NCBI RefSeq assembly: GCF_040605455.1
Contig: NZ_JBEXCV010000003.1
Coordinates: 62,001 to 126,000 of the forward strand
Length of the DNA: 64,000 nucleotides
DNA from: Embleya sp040605455
Lineage (GTDB): Bacteria > Actinomycetota > Actinomycetes > Streptomycetales > Streptomycetaceae
Direction of reading: 5' to 3'
Shown: piece after piece, positions 9,110 through 18,129 of the stretch
Layout: every line of letters begins with the position of its first letter
Numbering within the stretch: position 1 is the stretch's first letter
Translations under genes and position numbers: made by a program
The notes under the pieces: generated by a model
Seen by the model: the letters and a program-made list of their open reading frames with translations, nothing else
What the model was told of the DNA's origin: nothing
Databases searched by the model: none

Positions 9110-11023
9110 ATGTCGACATCCGCGGAGGCGCTTCCGGAGCCGGCGCAACCGGGCATCCCTCGAAAGCCCACTCCGGGCCCGGCCGGGGACGAACCCTCGC
9201 CCGCGCGAGCCCATCCGACCCATCTCGAACCCGAACACCCGCGTCCCGGCGCGGTACTCGGCGCCGCACGACACATCGGCCCCGCCGACCACGTCTCGAG
9301 CGACCCACTGCTCGACCCCGCGCCCGCGCGTGCGGCCGACCACGCGGCCATCGAGAATCTACTGCGTTGCCGCATCCGCGAAAGCGGCACGGCGGTCCCG
9401 GTGAACGGGCCTTTACGGCTACCGTTGCCCGCGACCGCCAGCACCGTCGTCGCGCCGATCCTGTACCGCTCGGAAACCGGCATGCACCGCTTCGGGCCGA
9501 TCCGACTGAGCAGCGGTGTCGCACTCGACGCAACGACGCTGGCTGTGCTGCTTGCGATCGAGGCGGCGCACGGGCGGGTCGGCTCAATCACCGCGATCGC
9601 CGACATGACCGATCGGGTGATCGACTCGACCCGGCGGATCGCACACCACCTCGCCGAGCGCCGCAAGGCGCCCGAGGACATTCCCGGGACGACGCCGTTC
9701 ATGTGCACCGAGCAGTCGATCGTGCTCGGCCACCCGATGCATCCATCGCCGGCGTCCCGCCAGGGCATGTACGGACCCTCGTCGCCGCGCTACTCGCCGG
9801 AATTACGCGGTTCGTTCCCGCTGCACTGGTTCGCCGTCGATCCCTCCGTCGCGGTCCACGACGGCGATCTGGGGCGTCCCGTACCGGTCGTGCTCGCCGG
9901 GCTCGCCGAAGGTGATGTGAGCCTGCCACCGGGCATGGTCGCGCTGCCGGCGCACCCGTGGCAGGCCCGCGACGTGTTGGGCAGGCCCGGCGTCGCCGCC
10001 CTCCTGGAGCGTGGCCTGCTCCGCGACCTCGGCCCCGGCGGGCCCGCGTGGTCGGCAACGTCCTCGCTGCGCACTGTGTACCGCACCGGCGCGCCCGTCA
10101 TGCTCAAGACCTCGCTCGGCGTCGAGATCACCAACTCCCGTCGGGAGAACCACCGCAGCGAACTGCGCCGAGGTCTCGCCGTGCACCGGATGCTCGACGC
10201 CGGCCTCAAGCGCGTCATGCACTCAGCCCACCCCGGCTTCGACGTGCTGCGCGATCTTGGTTGGATCGCCGTCGACATCCCCGGTGGTCGCGGCGAGTCG
10301 GGGCTCGAACTCGTGGTGCGGGACAACCCATTCGGGCCGCGCGATCGCGTGCACTGCATCGCGGGGCTGGCTGCGCCGCGCCCCGACCTGCCGCGGGGGA
10401 GGTCACTGCTCGCCGACGTGCTGTACACGCTCGCCGCGCGCACCGCGACGCCGCTGCGGGAGACCGCCGAATCGTGGTTCCGCCGCTACCTGGACGTACT
10501 GGTCGCACCGATCCTGTGGCTGCACGGCGAGTACGGCCTTGGGCTGGAGGCACATCAACAAAACACCCTGGTCGTACTGGACACGGACGGCCGACCGATC
10601 GGCGGGCGCTACCGCGGCAATCAGGGCTACTATTTCTCGGCCGAACGCGGTGCGCGGTTGGCCCGTTGGCTCCCCGGCGCGGGTCGGGACCTGGGCACGT
10701 GGTGCTCCGACCACGTGATCGACGAACGGCTCGGCTACTACCTCGCGATCAACAACGTACTCGGCCTTGTCGGCGCGATGGGTGCGCAAGGGCTGGCCGA
10801 CGAAAAGGCGTTGATCGCGATCTTCCGCGACCGGCTTGTCCGCACGCGCGCGGATCACCCCGCCGGGCGCCCGCTCATGGACCGCCTCCTCGACGGTGCC
10901 ACACTGCGGTGCAAGGCCAATCTGCTTACCCGTGTCGCGGGTATCGACGAACTCGAAGTTCCGTTGGAGACCCAGTCCGTCTACGTCGATATCCCCAACC
11001 CGATCGCGGACGTGCGCGGCTGA
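9110..11023 (+). CDS. IucA/IucC family siderophore (NIS) synthetase
   Basis: A 637-residue NRPS-independent siderophore synthetase. These enzymes use ATP to adenylate a carboxylic acid such as citrate or succinyl-cadaverine and condense it with an amine or alcohol, as in aerobactin, desferrioxamine or putrebactin pathways. Visible motifs are GHPMHPSPASRQGM (HP...SR..G), LPAHPWQ, KTSLGVEITNSRRENHRS (nucleotide-binding region) and GLEAHQQNTLV in the C-terminal domain. The first roughly 80 residues are Pro/Ala-rich and probably disordered. I chose the ATG at 9110 because of the GGGGAGG upstream; open sequence continues further 5'. The only linked gene is the PP2C-like protein 34 bases downstream; there is no decarboxylase, hydroxylase or transporter, so the pathway must be completed elsewhere or is defunct. 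Confidence 0.88.
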   Translation: MSTSAEALPEPAQPGIPRKPTPGPAGDEPSPARAHPTHLEPEHPRPGAVLGAARHIGPADHVSSDPLLDPAPARAADHAAIENLLRCRIRESGTAVPVNGPLRLPLPATASTVVAPILYRSETGMHRFGPIRLSSGVALDATTLAVLLAIEAAHGRVGSITAIADMTDRVIDSTRRIAHHLAERRKAPEDIPGTTPFMCTEQSIVLGHPMHPSPASRQGMYGPSSPRYSPELRGSFPLHWFAVDPSVAVHDGDLGRPVPVVLAGLAEGDVSLPPGMVALPAHPWQARDVLGRPGVAALLERGLLRDLGPGGPAWSATSSLRTVYRTGAPVMLKTSLGVEITNSRRENHRSELRRGLAVHRMLDAGLKRVMHSAHPGFDVLRDLGWIAVDIPGGRGESGLELVVRDNPFGPRDRVHCIAGLAAPRPDLPRGRSLLADVLYTLAARTATPLRETAESWFRRYLDVLVAPILWLHGEYGLGLEAHQQNTLVVLDTDGRPIGGRYRGNQGYYFSAERGARLARWLPGAGRDLGTWCSDHVIDERLGYYLAINNVLGLVGAMGAQGLADEKALIAIFRDRLVRTRADHPAGRPLMDRLLDGATLRCKANLLTRVAGIDELEVPLETQSVYVDIPNPIADVRG

Positions 11024-11057
11024 GCGGTTCTCGTACCACCACAGAGGAGACGGCACG

Positions 11058-11978
11058 GTGCGCGCGAACGTCACGGTCCTGGCGCTGCACCGGTACGAAG
11101 GTGAACCTCTGGAGTACGAGGACGCGGTCTGGATCGGGGACGGGGCCGGGCGGGGGTTCCTGCCGCCGGCCGGACCCGCGTGCAGGCGCGTCCGAGTGGA
11201 CCGGCCGGGCGCGCTACGGGTTGCTCTGGCGGACGGCGCCGCGGAGAGCCTGCTTGCCCGACGCTGGGCCGAACTCCTGGTGCGGGCATGCGGCGCGGCG
11301 CCCACTCCGCTGCTGTGCGCAGGGACGGGCTTCGCCGACGTGCTGGCTCGTGCGGCGGGCCGATGGCCCGAGCTGACCAAGCGCTACCTGGTCGAGCGGG
11401 ATCGACGCGGCATGCCCGTACAGCCTTACGAGCTGCGTAAGTTGGAGCGTGGGGCACATGCTTCCGCGGTGCTCGCCGCGCATATCGCGCCGCATCCGTG
11501 GCTGTCCGGACGGGGCCAATGGGCGGCCGCAGTGCTCGGTGACGCCTATCTCTTCCAGGTCCGCGGCGACCGACTCTGGCGGGTGTTTCCCACCTCACGA
11601 CGGTCCGATGTCGCGACCAGCAACGGCGCGGACCCCGCCGCGGTGGCACGGCGGGTGCGGTGCGCGCGCGGTACCTGGACCGACCGTGATCTGCTGTACG
11701 TCGCCAACGACACGGCCGGCGCGTGGTTTCTGCGCACCGCGCTGGCAGGTGGGCGGCCTTGGGAGGAACTGCGCGAGCCTGCGGCGGGAAGCCCCCGCGA
11801 ACTCGCCCGGTGGGCAGCCGCGCGACGGCGGGCGGGCATACTCGACAAGGGGGACCTCACGCTCGTGTGTATCGACCCTATGATCGGCCCGGCACGGACG
11901 CCTGGCGACCGGGGCGGGGGCCAGACCCTCACGCGAAACCATCCGCATACGTCCTCATTGCCGGCGGTCGGCCATTGA
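11058..11978 (+). CDS. PP2C-like domain protein linked to the siderophore synthetase
   Basis: A 306-residue protein starting at GTG 11058, with GAGGAG upstream and a 34-base gap after the synthetase, so probably co-transcribed. The order of elements recalls PPM/PP2C-type phosphatase-like proteins: an acidic YEDAVWIGDGAG segment near the N-terminus, an inner WAAAVLGDAYLFQVRGDRLWRVFP strand pair and DRDLLYVANDTAGAWFL, where true enzymes have an aspartate-centred metal site. The canonical metal-binding set (DGxxG/DG/DN) is not clearly complete, so it may be a catalytically dead relative. The tail is Arg/His-rich and disordered. The family assignment is tentative and the link to siderophore assembly is based only on operon position. 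Confidence 0.55.
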   Translation: MRANVTVLALHRYEGEPLEYEDAVWIGDGAGRGFLPPAGPACRRVRVDRPGALRVALADGAAESLLARRWAELLVRACGAAPTPLLCAGTGFADVLARAAGRWPELTKRYLVERDRRGMPVQPYELRKLERGAHASAVLAAHIAPHPWLSGRGQWAAAVLGDAYLFQVRGDRLWRVFPTSRRSDVATSNGADPAAVARRVRCARGTWTDRDLLYVANDTAGAWFLRTALAGGRPWEELREPAAGSPRELARWAAARRRAGILDKGDLTLVCIDPMIGPARTPGDRGGGQTLTRNHPHTSSLPAVGH

Positions 11979-12008
11979 GCGGTCCGCAAACACCGCGACT
12001 CGATGGCT

Positions 12009-12031
12009 GAAGCGATCGATCGATCGCCTTC
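12009..12031. repeat. Inverted repeat centred on a CGATCGATCGATCG palindrome
   Basis: GAAG, a 14-base perfect palindrome made of CGAT units, then CCTTC; the arms pair except for one bulged C. It lies 31 bases after the stop of the PP2C-like gene and could act as a rho-independent-type stop or as an operator. There is no T-run, which is usual for streptomycete terminators. Confidence 0.4.
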
Positions 12032-12273
12032 ACCTCTCGTGACTGCGGCTGTGACCGTGACCGGCGCGGACGGCCTGACCGCCGCAGCGCGCCATACCGG
12101 TCCGCGGGATTGCGGGATGCCGTCGCAGAACAGCCGCGCCGCCTGCGACTACATGCGGTGCGGACCTTGTGGGCCTGCACCGAAGCGTCAAGCCGCGGGG
12201 GTGCGGCCGGGGTTGCCGAGAGGGTGGGATCAGCCGCCGACGGTCCCACTCCTTCAGGTCTTGTCGACGGCGA

Positions 12274-13309
12274 TCAGCAAGTGCCCTGGTCCTCCCACAC
12301 GCCCCACTGACCGGTCGTGCCCGGTGCCTCGCCCCGCGTCCACCATTTGGCACGCCACGTGTGGTTAGTCCACACGACGGTGTCGCCGTTCGTATACGTC
12401 ATCGACTCGGTCCACGGCTTGGCCGCCGCGCACTTGGTGTGTAGCGGGACGTTCATCTCCTTGATCCACTGGTTGCGCCGGAAGTCGCGGGCCTTGATCG
12501 TCACCCGGTCGTTCGTGACCTCGACCTGGAGCCCGCTGTTCTCCAACCCGCTCAGCGCGCTCTCGCCGCCCGAACCGTTGTCGGTCCACTGGGTCTGAAC
12601 CGCACCCGTGTCGACGACGGTGAAGCCCTCGAGGTTGCCGGTCCCGGGCACGACCTTGCGCACGGCCCAGTCGGACAGGTTCAAATCCCAGTGCGTGTGC
12701 GAGGTGAACAGCACGGCGTCCTTGTGGGCGCCCAGGATGTTCATGATTCGGTCGGCTTGGAGGTAGTCAGACTTGTAGAGATTGTTGCGCGTGCCCGAGA
12801 CCGTTTCCGGCAAGACGTGATGCGAGAACACGAACGTCGGCTTGCCCTGCGACTCCCAGTAGTTCACCCGCTGCTCGAGCCAGGTCAGTTGCTCCTCGCT
12901 GAACCACACCTCGTCCCACTTGGTGGGGTCGCTGTACTTCATGTACTTCTCGGTGCCGAGAGAACGTGTTCGCCGGGTGCGGACGTGTGTTCAGGACCTG
13001 CTTCACCTGGTCGTACTCGGACTTGTAGCCGCGCGGGGTGATGTCGCCGTTGACGACGAGCGCGCCGCTGTTCGGGTTGGTCACCTTCATCTGGTCGAGC
13101 GCGCGGCCGAAGTCCGTGAGGTCGCCTTGCACGTCACTGACGACATTGAAGGACACCTTGGCAGGCGCGGTGGCGGGGCCCGCGCTCACGGGGCCGGAGG
13201 AGTGAGGAGCGGCAGGGCGGCTCTCGGCGTAGGCGGCGCCTGCGCCTGCCGTGAGGGCGAGCGCGGCGCACACGGCTGCGACGCGCCGATGTTTGTGAAA
13301 GCTGGTCAT
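12274..13309 (-). pseudogene. Secreted metallophosphoesterase with internal deletion and C-terminal chitin-binding-like module
   Basis: The start at 13309 (MTSFHKHRRVAAV) gives a signal peptide, then SFNVVSDVQGDL (first metal motif DxxGD), NSGALVVNGDITPRGY (second motif GD) and LNTRPHPANTF. At about 12965 the frame breaks and the sequence jumps to LGTEKYMKYSDPTKWDEVW. The GNHE motif and the following 40-60 residues that intact relatives carry between these two points are missing. The 3' frame continues through FVFSHHVLPE and SHTHWDLN (the last metal motifs) and ends with a Trp-rich module of about 45 residues (PWTESMTYTNGDTVVWTNHT) like CBM5/12. Loss of GNHE plus the frame change means no active enzyme. 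It was presumably an exported phosphodiesterase. Confidence 0.75.
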
Positions 13310-13448
13310 GGCGATCCTGGGGACGGAGGGGGATTGCGGGGACCCACCCATCACACCGGTTGGCCCCGACCGCCCGGCGGCCCGCAATGATCATGAAGGT
13401 GTCGAACGGCTGAAGGTCCTCACGAATCCGGCAAAGCGAGTCCCAAGT

Positions 13449-13474
13449 CGTCCACAAGGGCCGAGTTGTCCACA
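13449..13474. promoter_or_regulatory. Two DnaA-box-like sequences upstream of the AbiEi/DUF559 gene
   Basis: TTGTCCACA at 13466-13474 equals the Streptomyces DnaA-box consensus, and CGTCCACAA at 13449-13457 is a one-mismatch copy in the opposite orientation. They sit 52-77 bases before the downstream start codon. Two boxes are too few for an origin; a DnaA- or nuclease-linked recognition site is speculative. Confidence 0.35.
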
Positions 13475-13525
13475 GATGGCATCCACCCACACCGCACCGC
13501 GGGCCGTGCAGACCAGGATCCGGGG

Positions 13526-14437
13526 ATGGAAGAGGCCGTACGAGTCTTGCGGGGGTTGGCATGGCAGCACGACGGGGTCGTAATGCGGGAACAGGCGCTG
13601 TCCGCCGGAGTGTCCGGGCGGATGTGGCGCAGGCTCGTGAACGATGGGAGGGTGCGCGAACTCGCGCGCGGCGTTGGGCTCGTCGATGCCGATCGATGTG
13701 CGCTCTCCTCGCGCGGGCTGTTGCGCGCCGGACTTGCGGCCTATGGAGAGCGAGCCGTGGCCGTATTGCACAGTGCGGCCCACGTGCACGGGATGCGTGG
13801 CGTGCCGCGCGTGGAATCCGTGCACATCGCGATGCCCGATACCGCGTCGCGTCGTGGGGGGCCCGGCATCGTGGCCCATCGGCGACGGTTGCGGGCGGAC
13901 GAGATCGTGATGGTGGACGGCTTTCCGGTGACGACGCCGGTGCGCACACTCGCCGATCTGGTGCCCAGGCTCCCACCCGAGGACGGACTGGCGGTCCTCG
14001 ATTCGGCGCTGCATCTGGGCCTGGTCGAGGCGGCACAGTTGGAGGCGGTCGAGCGGGCGGCGGCGGGCCGGCCCGGGGTGCGGCAGGTGCGGCCGTTACT
14101 GGAGATCGCGGACGCGCGGGCCGAAAGCCCGTTGGAGTCGCGGGTGCGGCTCGACTGCGTTCGGGGCGGGGCCGCGCCGGACGAGCTGCAGCACGAGGTC
14201 GCACTGCCCGGCGGCGACCGGGCCCGCGTGGATCTCGCGTGGCTGACCGGGTTACGGCCGATCTTCGCGGAGGCGGACGGAGCAGACGTGCACTCGCGGC
14301 CCGACGCGCTGTTTCGCGACCGGTCCCGGGCCAACGAGCTGGCCCTCGTGGGCGCGCTCGTCCTGCGCTTCACCTGGCACGACACGCTCCGCCGGGGGAG
14401 GATCGCGGGGCTCGTGCGGCGGGCGTTCCAGTCGTGA
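13526..14437 (+). CDS. AbiEi-like/DUF559 endonuclease-fold protein
   Basis: A 303-residue protein of a family widespread in actinobacteria. Residues 1-60 form a winged-helix AbiEi-antitoxin-like start (LAWQHDGVVMREQALSAGVS). The middle has DGFPVTTPVRTLADL, a conserved linker of the family. The C-terminal part (ESPLESRVRLD, GDRARVDLAWLTGLRPIFAEADG) resembles the DUF559/Vsr-like nuclease fold, although the catalytic acidic/Lys set looks eroded. I chose the ATG at 13526, where family homology begins. No AbiEii toxin gene is adjacent, so a toxin-antitoxin role is not supported; many such genes are orphans of unknown function. The upstream DnaA-box-like sequences are noted separately. Confidence 0.65.
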   Translation: MEEAVRVLRGLAWQHDGVVMREQALSAGVSGRMWRRLVNDGRVRELARGVGLVDADRCALSSRGLLRAGLAAYGERAVAVLHSAAHVHGMRGVPRVESVHIAMPDTASRRGGPGIVAHRRRLRADEIVMVDGFPVTTPVRTLADLVPRLPPEDGLAVLDSALHLGLVEAAQLEAVERAAAGRPGVRQVRPLLEIADARAESPLESRVRLDCVRGGAAPDELQHEVALPGGDRARVDLAWLTGLRPIFAEADGADVHSRPDALFRDRSRANELALVGALVLRFTWHDTLRRGRIAGLVRRAFQS

Positions 14438-14475
14438 GTCCCGCGACCGTGCCGACGCACTCAAAGGCGGCCCGA

Positions 14476-15030
14476 CTATCCGGTGACGCGGACGCTCTCC
14501 AGCGCCAACAGGCGTTGCTTGCGTGGCAATCCGCCTGCGTAGCCGGTCAATGCGCCGTCGGCGCCGATCACCCGGTGACACGGGATGATGATGCTGATCG
14601 GGTTGCGACCGTTGGCGAGTCCGACCGCACGGGACGCCGTCGGCTGCCCGAGGAACCTCGTGGCCAGCGCACCGTAGGACATCGTGTGTCCGAACGGGAT
14701 GGTGGTCAGGGCGGACCAGACCTTGAGCTGGAAGGCCGTGCCCGCCGGCGCCAACGGCAGGTCGAACTCGCGCAGTTCGCCGGCGAAGTAAGCGCTCAAC
14801 TGCGCCTTCGCCTGAGTGAACGCACCGGGATCGGATACCCAGTCCGCGCCCGGCGTGGCCGCCATGTAGAGGGCGGTGAGCGACTGCCCGTCACCGATCA
14901 TGAGCAATTCGCCGACCGGGGAGTCCATCCTCGCGTACCGGCGGGGGCCGTCGAGGGGGGCGTTGAACGCCGTGGGGGGCACGTTCGGGTCGGGCGTTTC
15001 GACGGTCTCGAACAGGGCGTCCTGGTTCAT
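14476..15030 (-). CDS. ogt: Methylated-DNA--[protein]-cysteine S-methyltransferase
   Basis: A 184-residue suicide repair protein that moves the methyl group of O6-methylguanine (and O4-methylthymine) in DNA onto its own cysteine. The active site is IIIPCHRVIG near residue 148, preceded by the helix-turn-helix segment FGHTMSYGALATRFLGQPTASRAVG and NGRNP. The length is typical for Ogt. The start codon overlaps the stop of the AdaA-AlkA gene by four bases (ATGA), so the two are translationally coupled in one alkylation-repair operon, probably induced when the Ada domain is methylated. Very secure. Confidence 0.95.
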   Translation of the reverse strand: MNQDALFETVETPDPNVPPTAFNAPLDGPRRYARMDSPVGELLMIGDGQSLTALYMAATPGADWVSDPGAFTQAKAQLSAYFAGELREFDLPLAPAGTAFQLKVWSALTTIPFGHTMSYGALATRFLGQPTASRAVGLANGRNPISIIIPCHRVIGADGALTGYAGGLPRKQRLLALESVRVTG

Positions 15031-16505
15031 GCGACTTCCTTCACCGAGACGATGGATGCTGAGGACAGGCTTGCCCACAGGTGGTGCAACGCGTATGAGC
15101 GCCAAGGGGACCACGACTGCGCGGCCGAGACGGGGAGTCCCCAGCGCGCGAGTGCGTGCTTGACGCCGAGATCGGTCGGTAGGAACACGTCCGGATCGCC
15201 GAGTGCCCGCAGTCGAATGTACGACGCCGTCCAGGGTCCGATACCCGGAAGGGCCAAAAGTCCCGCCTCCGCCGCCCGACGGTCCACGCCCGGGTCGAGG
15301 CGCACCGCCCCGGACGCGAGCGCCCCGGTGAGTGCGAAGATCGCCTTCTTGCGCGCCTTGGGCATCGGTAGATCCGCCGGATCCGCGTCCGCCAACGCGG
15401 CCGCAGTCGGGAACGCGTGGGTGAGTCCGCCCTGCGGCGCGGCAAGCGGCTTGCCGTACAGGGAGGTCAGCCGACCTGCGACGGTGCGGGCGCCCGCGAC
15501 CGAGACCTGCTGGCCGAGCACGGCTCGAACGGCGAGTTCGTCGGGGTCCACATGGCCCGGTGAACGCAGGCCGGGTGTGACGCGGACCAGTGCGCCCAGC
15601 CCGCCGTCGCCGAGCTCGGCGCCCCCGAGCGCCTCGTCCACGGCGAGCGGATCCGCGTCCAGGTCGAGCAAGCGCCGGCAGCGCTGGACGGCGGCGCCCA
15701 AGTCGCGCAGGTCGGTGAGGACAAGGCGGCACCACACCCACGAAGGGCCGGGCGAGAGCTCGACCACACCGGTGCCGTGTGGGAGCGACAGCACCCGACG
15801 GTAGGCGCCGTCCACGTACTCCTCCACGCCCGGCACCGCCCGCAGCCCCAGAAAGTCCAGCGCGTGCCCGAGTGCGATCGGCTCCCGGTAGGGCAGCCGC
15901 AGACGGATCTCGCCCGGTTCGACGGCCCGGGCGCCGGCCCGCCCACGCACCTCCGTGGGGGTGCGGCCGAACACCTCGCGGACGGTGTCGTTGAACTGCC
16001 GCACGCTTGCGAATCCAGCTGCGAACGCGACCTGCGCGATCTGCAGATCGGAGGTCTCCAGTAGGACCCTGGCCGTCTGCGCCCGCCGGGCGCGGGCGAG
16101 CGCCAGAGGGCCCGCGCCGACCTCGGCCATCAGCAGGCGGTTCAACTGGCGATCGCTGTACCCGAGCCGACCCGCGAGACCGCCGACGCCTTCGCGATCC
16201 ACGACCCCGTCCGCGATCAGGCGCATGGCCCGCCCGACCACGTCGGCGCGGGCGTCCCACTCCGGCGAGCCCGGCGAGGTGTCCGGGCGGCAGCGTTTGC
16301 ACGCCCGGAACCCCGCCGCCTGCGCGGCCGCCGCAGACGGGTAGAACCGCGCGTTCTCCCGCTTCGGCTTGACCGCCGGGCAACTCGGCCGGCAGTAGAT
16401 GTCGGTGCTCGTGACCGCCATGTAGAACCAGCCATCGAACCGACCGTCCCGGCTGCTGCACGCTCGGTAGCACTGCTCGTCGTCCATCACGTCGACAAGT
16501 GTCAC
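15027..16505 (-). CDS. AdaA-AlkA fusion: alkylation-responsive regulator and 3-methyladenine DNA glycosylase
   Basis: A protein of about 492 residues joining three modules. The first, about 1-80, is an Ada methyl-phosphotriester domain with the four zinc cysteines in YCRPSCP and CKRCRPD; methylation of one cysteine by damaged DNA activates it. About 85-190 is an AraC-type helix-turn-helix (DREGVGGLAGRLGYSDRQL and FAAGFASVRQFNDTV). From about 200 on lies the AlkA glycosylase, with the helix-hairpin-helix LPGIGPWTASYIRLRAL and the catalytic aspartate in LPTDLGV. It removes 3-methyladenine and related bases and probably activates its own operon with ogt. The start is uncertain: GTG 16505, ATG 16487 and GTG 16544 are possible; I prefer 16505 for its purine-rich upstream. 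Confidence 0.92.
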   Translation of the reverse strand: MTLVDVMDDEQCYRACSSRDGRFDGWFYMAVTSTDIYCRPSCPAVKPKRENARFYPSAAAAQAAGFRACKRCRPDTSPGSPEWDARADVVGRAMRLIADGVVDREGVGGLAGRLGYSDRQLNRLLMAEVGAGPLALARARRAQTARVLLETSDLQIAQVAFAAGFASVRQFNDTVREVFGRTPTEVRGRAGARAVEPGEIRLRLPYREPIALGHALDFLGLRAVPGVEEYVDGAYRRVLSLPHGTGVVELSPGPSWVWCRLVLTDLRDLGAAVQRCRRLLDLDADPLAVDEALGGAELGDGGLGALVRVTPGLRSPGHVDPDELAVRAVLGQQVSVAGARTVAGRLTSLYGKPLAAPQGGLTHAFPTAAALADADPADLPMPKARKKAIFALTGALASGAVRLDPGVDRRAAEAGLLALPGIGPWTASYIRLRALGDPDVFLPTDLGVKHALARWGLPVSAAQSWSPWRSYALHHLWASLSSASIVSVKEVA

Positions 16506-16575
16506 CCGTTCCCGTGGGAGTGGCCGGCGGAAATCGGACAGCACCGTGGCGCCGTCGTGGGGTCGTGAGCCGTGT

Positions 16576-17946
16576 CTACAACCCCCGAATCAGCCCGTTG
16601 CGGAAGAGGTCGACGAAGATGGCATGGTCGGCGCGGGCCCGTGCTCCGTACGTGTGCGCGAAGTCCACGAGTGAGGCCGTGAAGCCCTCCTCATCCCGCT
16701 CGATCGCCTCCAGGATCGCGTCCTCGGTCGAGAACGGAACCAGCGTGTGACCGCTTTCCTCGTCCGCGGCCGCGTGCATCGTCGCGGTGGCGCGGCCCAG
16801 GTATTCCACGACCTCCGCGATCGTGTCCACCTCGTTCAGGTCCGACCAGTCCAGGTCGTTCGCGTAGGGCGACACCTCGGCGACCAGCTGCCCGACCCCG
16901 TTGATGTCGGTGTAGCCGAGCCACGGGTCCGCGTGCGCCTGCAAGGCGCGCTGCGAGATGACGGTGCGATGACCTTCGTGTTCGAAGTAGGACCGCACCT
17001 GGGGATCGGTGACGTGGTGGCTCACCGACGGTGTTTGGCCCTGCTTCATGTACAGGATCACGTCGTTCTCCAGCGCCTCCGTGTTCCCCTCGATCAGCAG
17101 GTTGTACGAGGGCAGACCGGCGCTGCCGATGCCGACCCCGCGCCGACCCACGATGTCCTTGATGTCGTAGGTGTCCGGCCGCTGTCGGCTGGCGGGAGGC
17201 AACGTGTCGAGGTAACGCCGGAAGGCCTCCAGCACCGTTGCCTTGACGTCGTCCGACAACTCGAACGCGCCGCCGGACAGGGCGAAACGCCGTTCGTGGT
17301 CGACCACGACCGTCTGCGAGCGGAGCAATTCGATACGGGTCTGCAACCGGGCCTGCCGCAGCACCTCGAGCAGCGGCCCCTTGGTCGTCGCCAGTGTCAG
17401 TGCGGCATCCTGCGGCGTGGTCTTGTCGGTCAGCAGCCGGAGTTGGTCCAGGTAGGCCGCACCGTAACCGGTGACCAGGGCTGCGATCGTGTCGTCGCTG
17501 AGGGCTTTGCCGTGCCCGATCAGCGCGAGGCTCGCCGCGAAGCGCTTGACGTCCCACGTCCAGGGACCGACGTATGCCTCGTCGAAGTCGTTGACGTTGA
17601 ACACGAGCTTGCCGTCCGCGTTCATGTATGTACCGAAGTTCTCCGCGTGCAGGTCGCCGTGGATCCATACCCGCGAGGTGCGCTCGTCCAGGAAGAGATC
17701 CTCACGGCCGTCGAGGTCGGCGTAGAACAGGCAGGCCGTGCCTCGGTAGAACGCGAACGCCGAGGATGCCATCTTGCGGAACTTCACCCGGAACGCGGCA
17801 GGGTCGCCGTCGATCAGTGCACCGAAGGCCCGTTCGAAGACTTCCAGGATGTGCCGGGCACGATCCTCGGGGTCCGCCGGGCCGTACTGCGTGTAGCCGC
17901 CCTCGAACCCCACGCCGCCCAGACCGATCCCTATGCCCTCGGCCAT
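16576..17946 (-). CDS. DUF2252 domain protein (kinase-like fold)
   Basis: A 456-residue cytoplasmic protein of family DUF2252, common in actinobacteria. It carries phosphotransferase-like motifs: VWIHGDLHAENFGTY (catalytic loop with Asp and Asn) and LVFNVNDFDEAYVGPW (metal-binding Asp), as in aminoglycoside phosphotransferase-type kinases. Further family signatures are DIVGRRGVGIGSAGLPSYNLL and KQGQTPSV. The ATG at 17946 follows GGGAGG; the longer open frame upstream is Pro-rich and lacks a ribosome site. The substrate is not known for the family. It appears monocistronic, between the repair operon and the ECF pair. Confidence 0.85.
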   Translation of the reverse strand: MAEGIGIGLGGVGFEGGYTQYGPADPEDRARHILEVFERAFGALIDGDPAAFRVKFRKMASSAFAFYRGTACLFYADLDGREDLFLDERTSRVWIHGDLHAENFGTYMNADGKLVFNVNDFDEAYVGPWTWDVKRFAASLALIGHGKALSDDTIAALVTGYGAAYLDQLRLLTDKTTPQDAALTLATTKGPLLEVLRQARLQTRIELLRSQTVVVDHERRFALSGGAFELSDDVKATVLEAFRRYLDTLPPASRQRPDTYDIKDIVGRRGVGIGSAGLPSYNLLIEGNTEALENDVILYMKQGQTPSVSHHVTDPQVRSYFEHEGHRTVISQRALQAHADPWLGYTDINGVGQLVAEVSPYANDLDWSDLNEVDTIAEVVEYLGRATATMHAAADEESGHTLVPFSTEDAILEAIERDEEGFTASLVDFAHTYGARARADHAIFVDLFRNGLIRGL

Positions 17947-18129
17947 TGCGACCGCCTCCCTCGAAGTCTCCGCGGGGCCGGCAGGGCCCCGCCTCAGGAT
18001 CCCAGACGGGGGAGCTGGGACGGCATCGAGCCCCCGGAGCGTGAGGGGGGAGTCAGAGGCGCCCGGGGGCTCGACATCCGGCGCCTGCCCGGCCGACGGC
18101 CAGTCATGCCCGGCAGGCACCGACGATGC

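Noticed and set aside
8540..9343. Open frames through the GACCTC array giving Glu-Val or Leu-Asp repeats
   Set aside because: A hexamer repeat keeps all frames open; no ribosome site or flanking domain supports a gene.
10836..11057. Upstream extension of the PP2C-like gene by 74 codons
   Set aside because: It overlaps the siderophore synthetase in another frame and lacks a ribosome site; GTG 11058 has GAGGAG.
13449..13474. DnaA boxes as a replication origin
   Set aside because: Only two boxes, no AT-rich unwinding region and no dnaA/dnaN genes.
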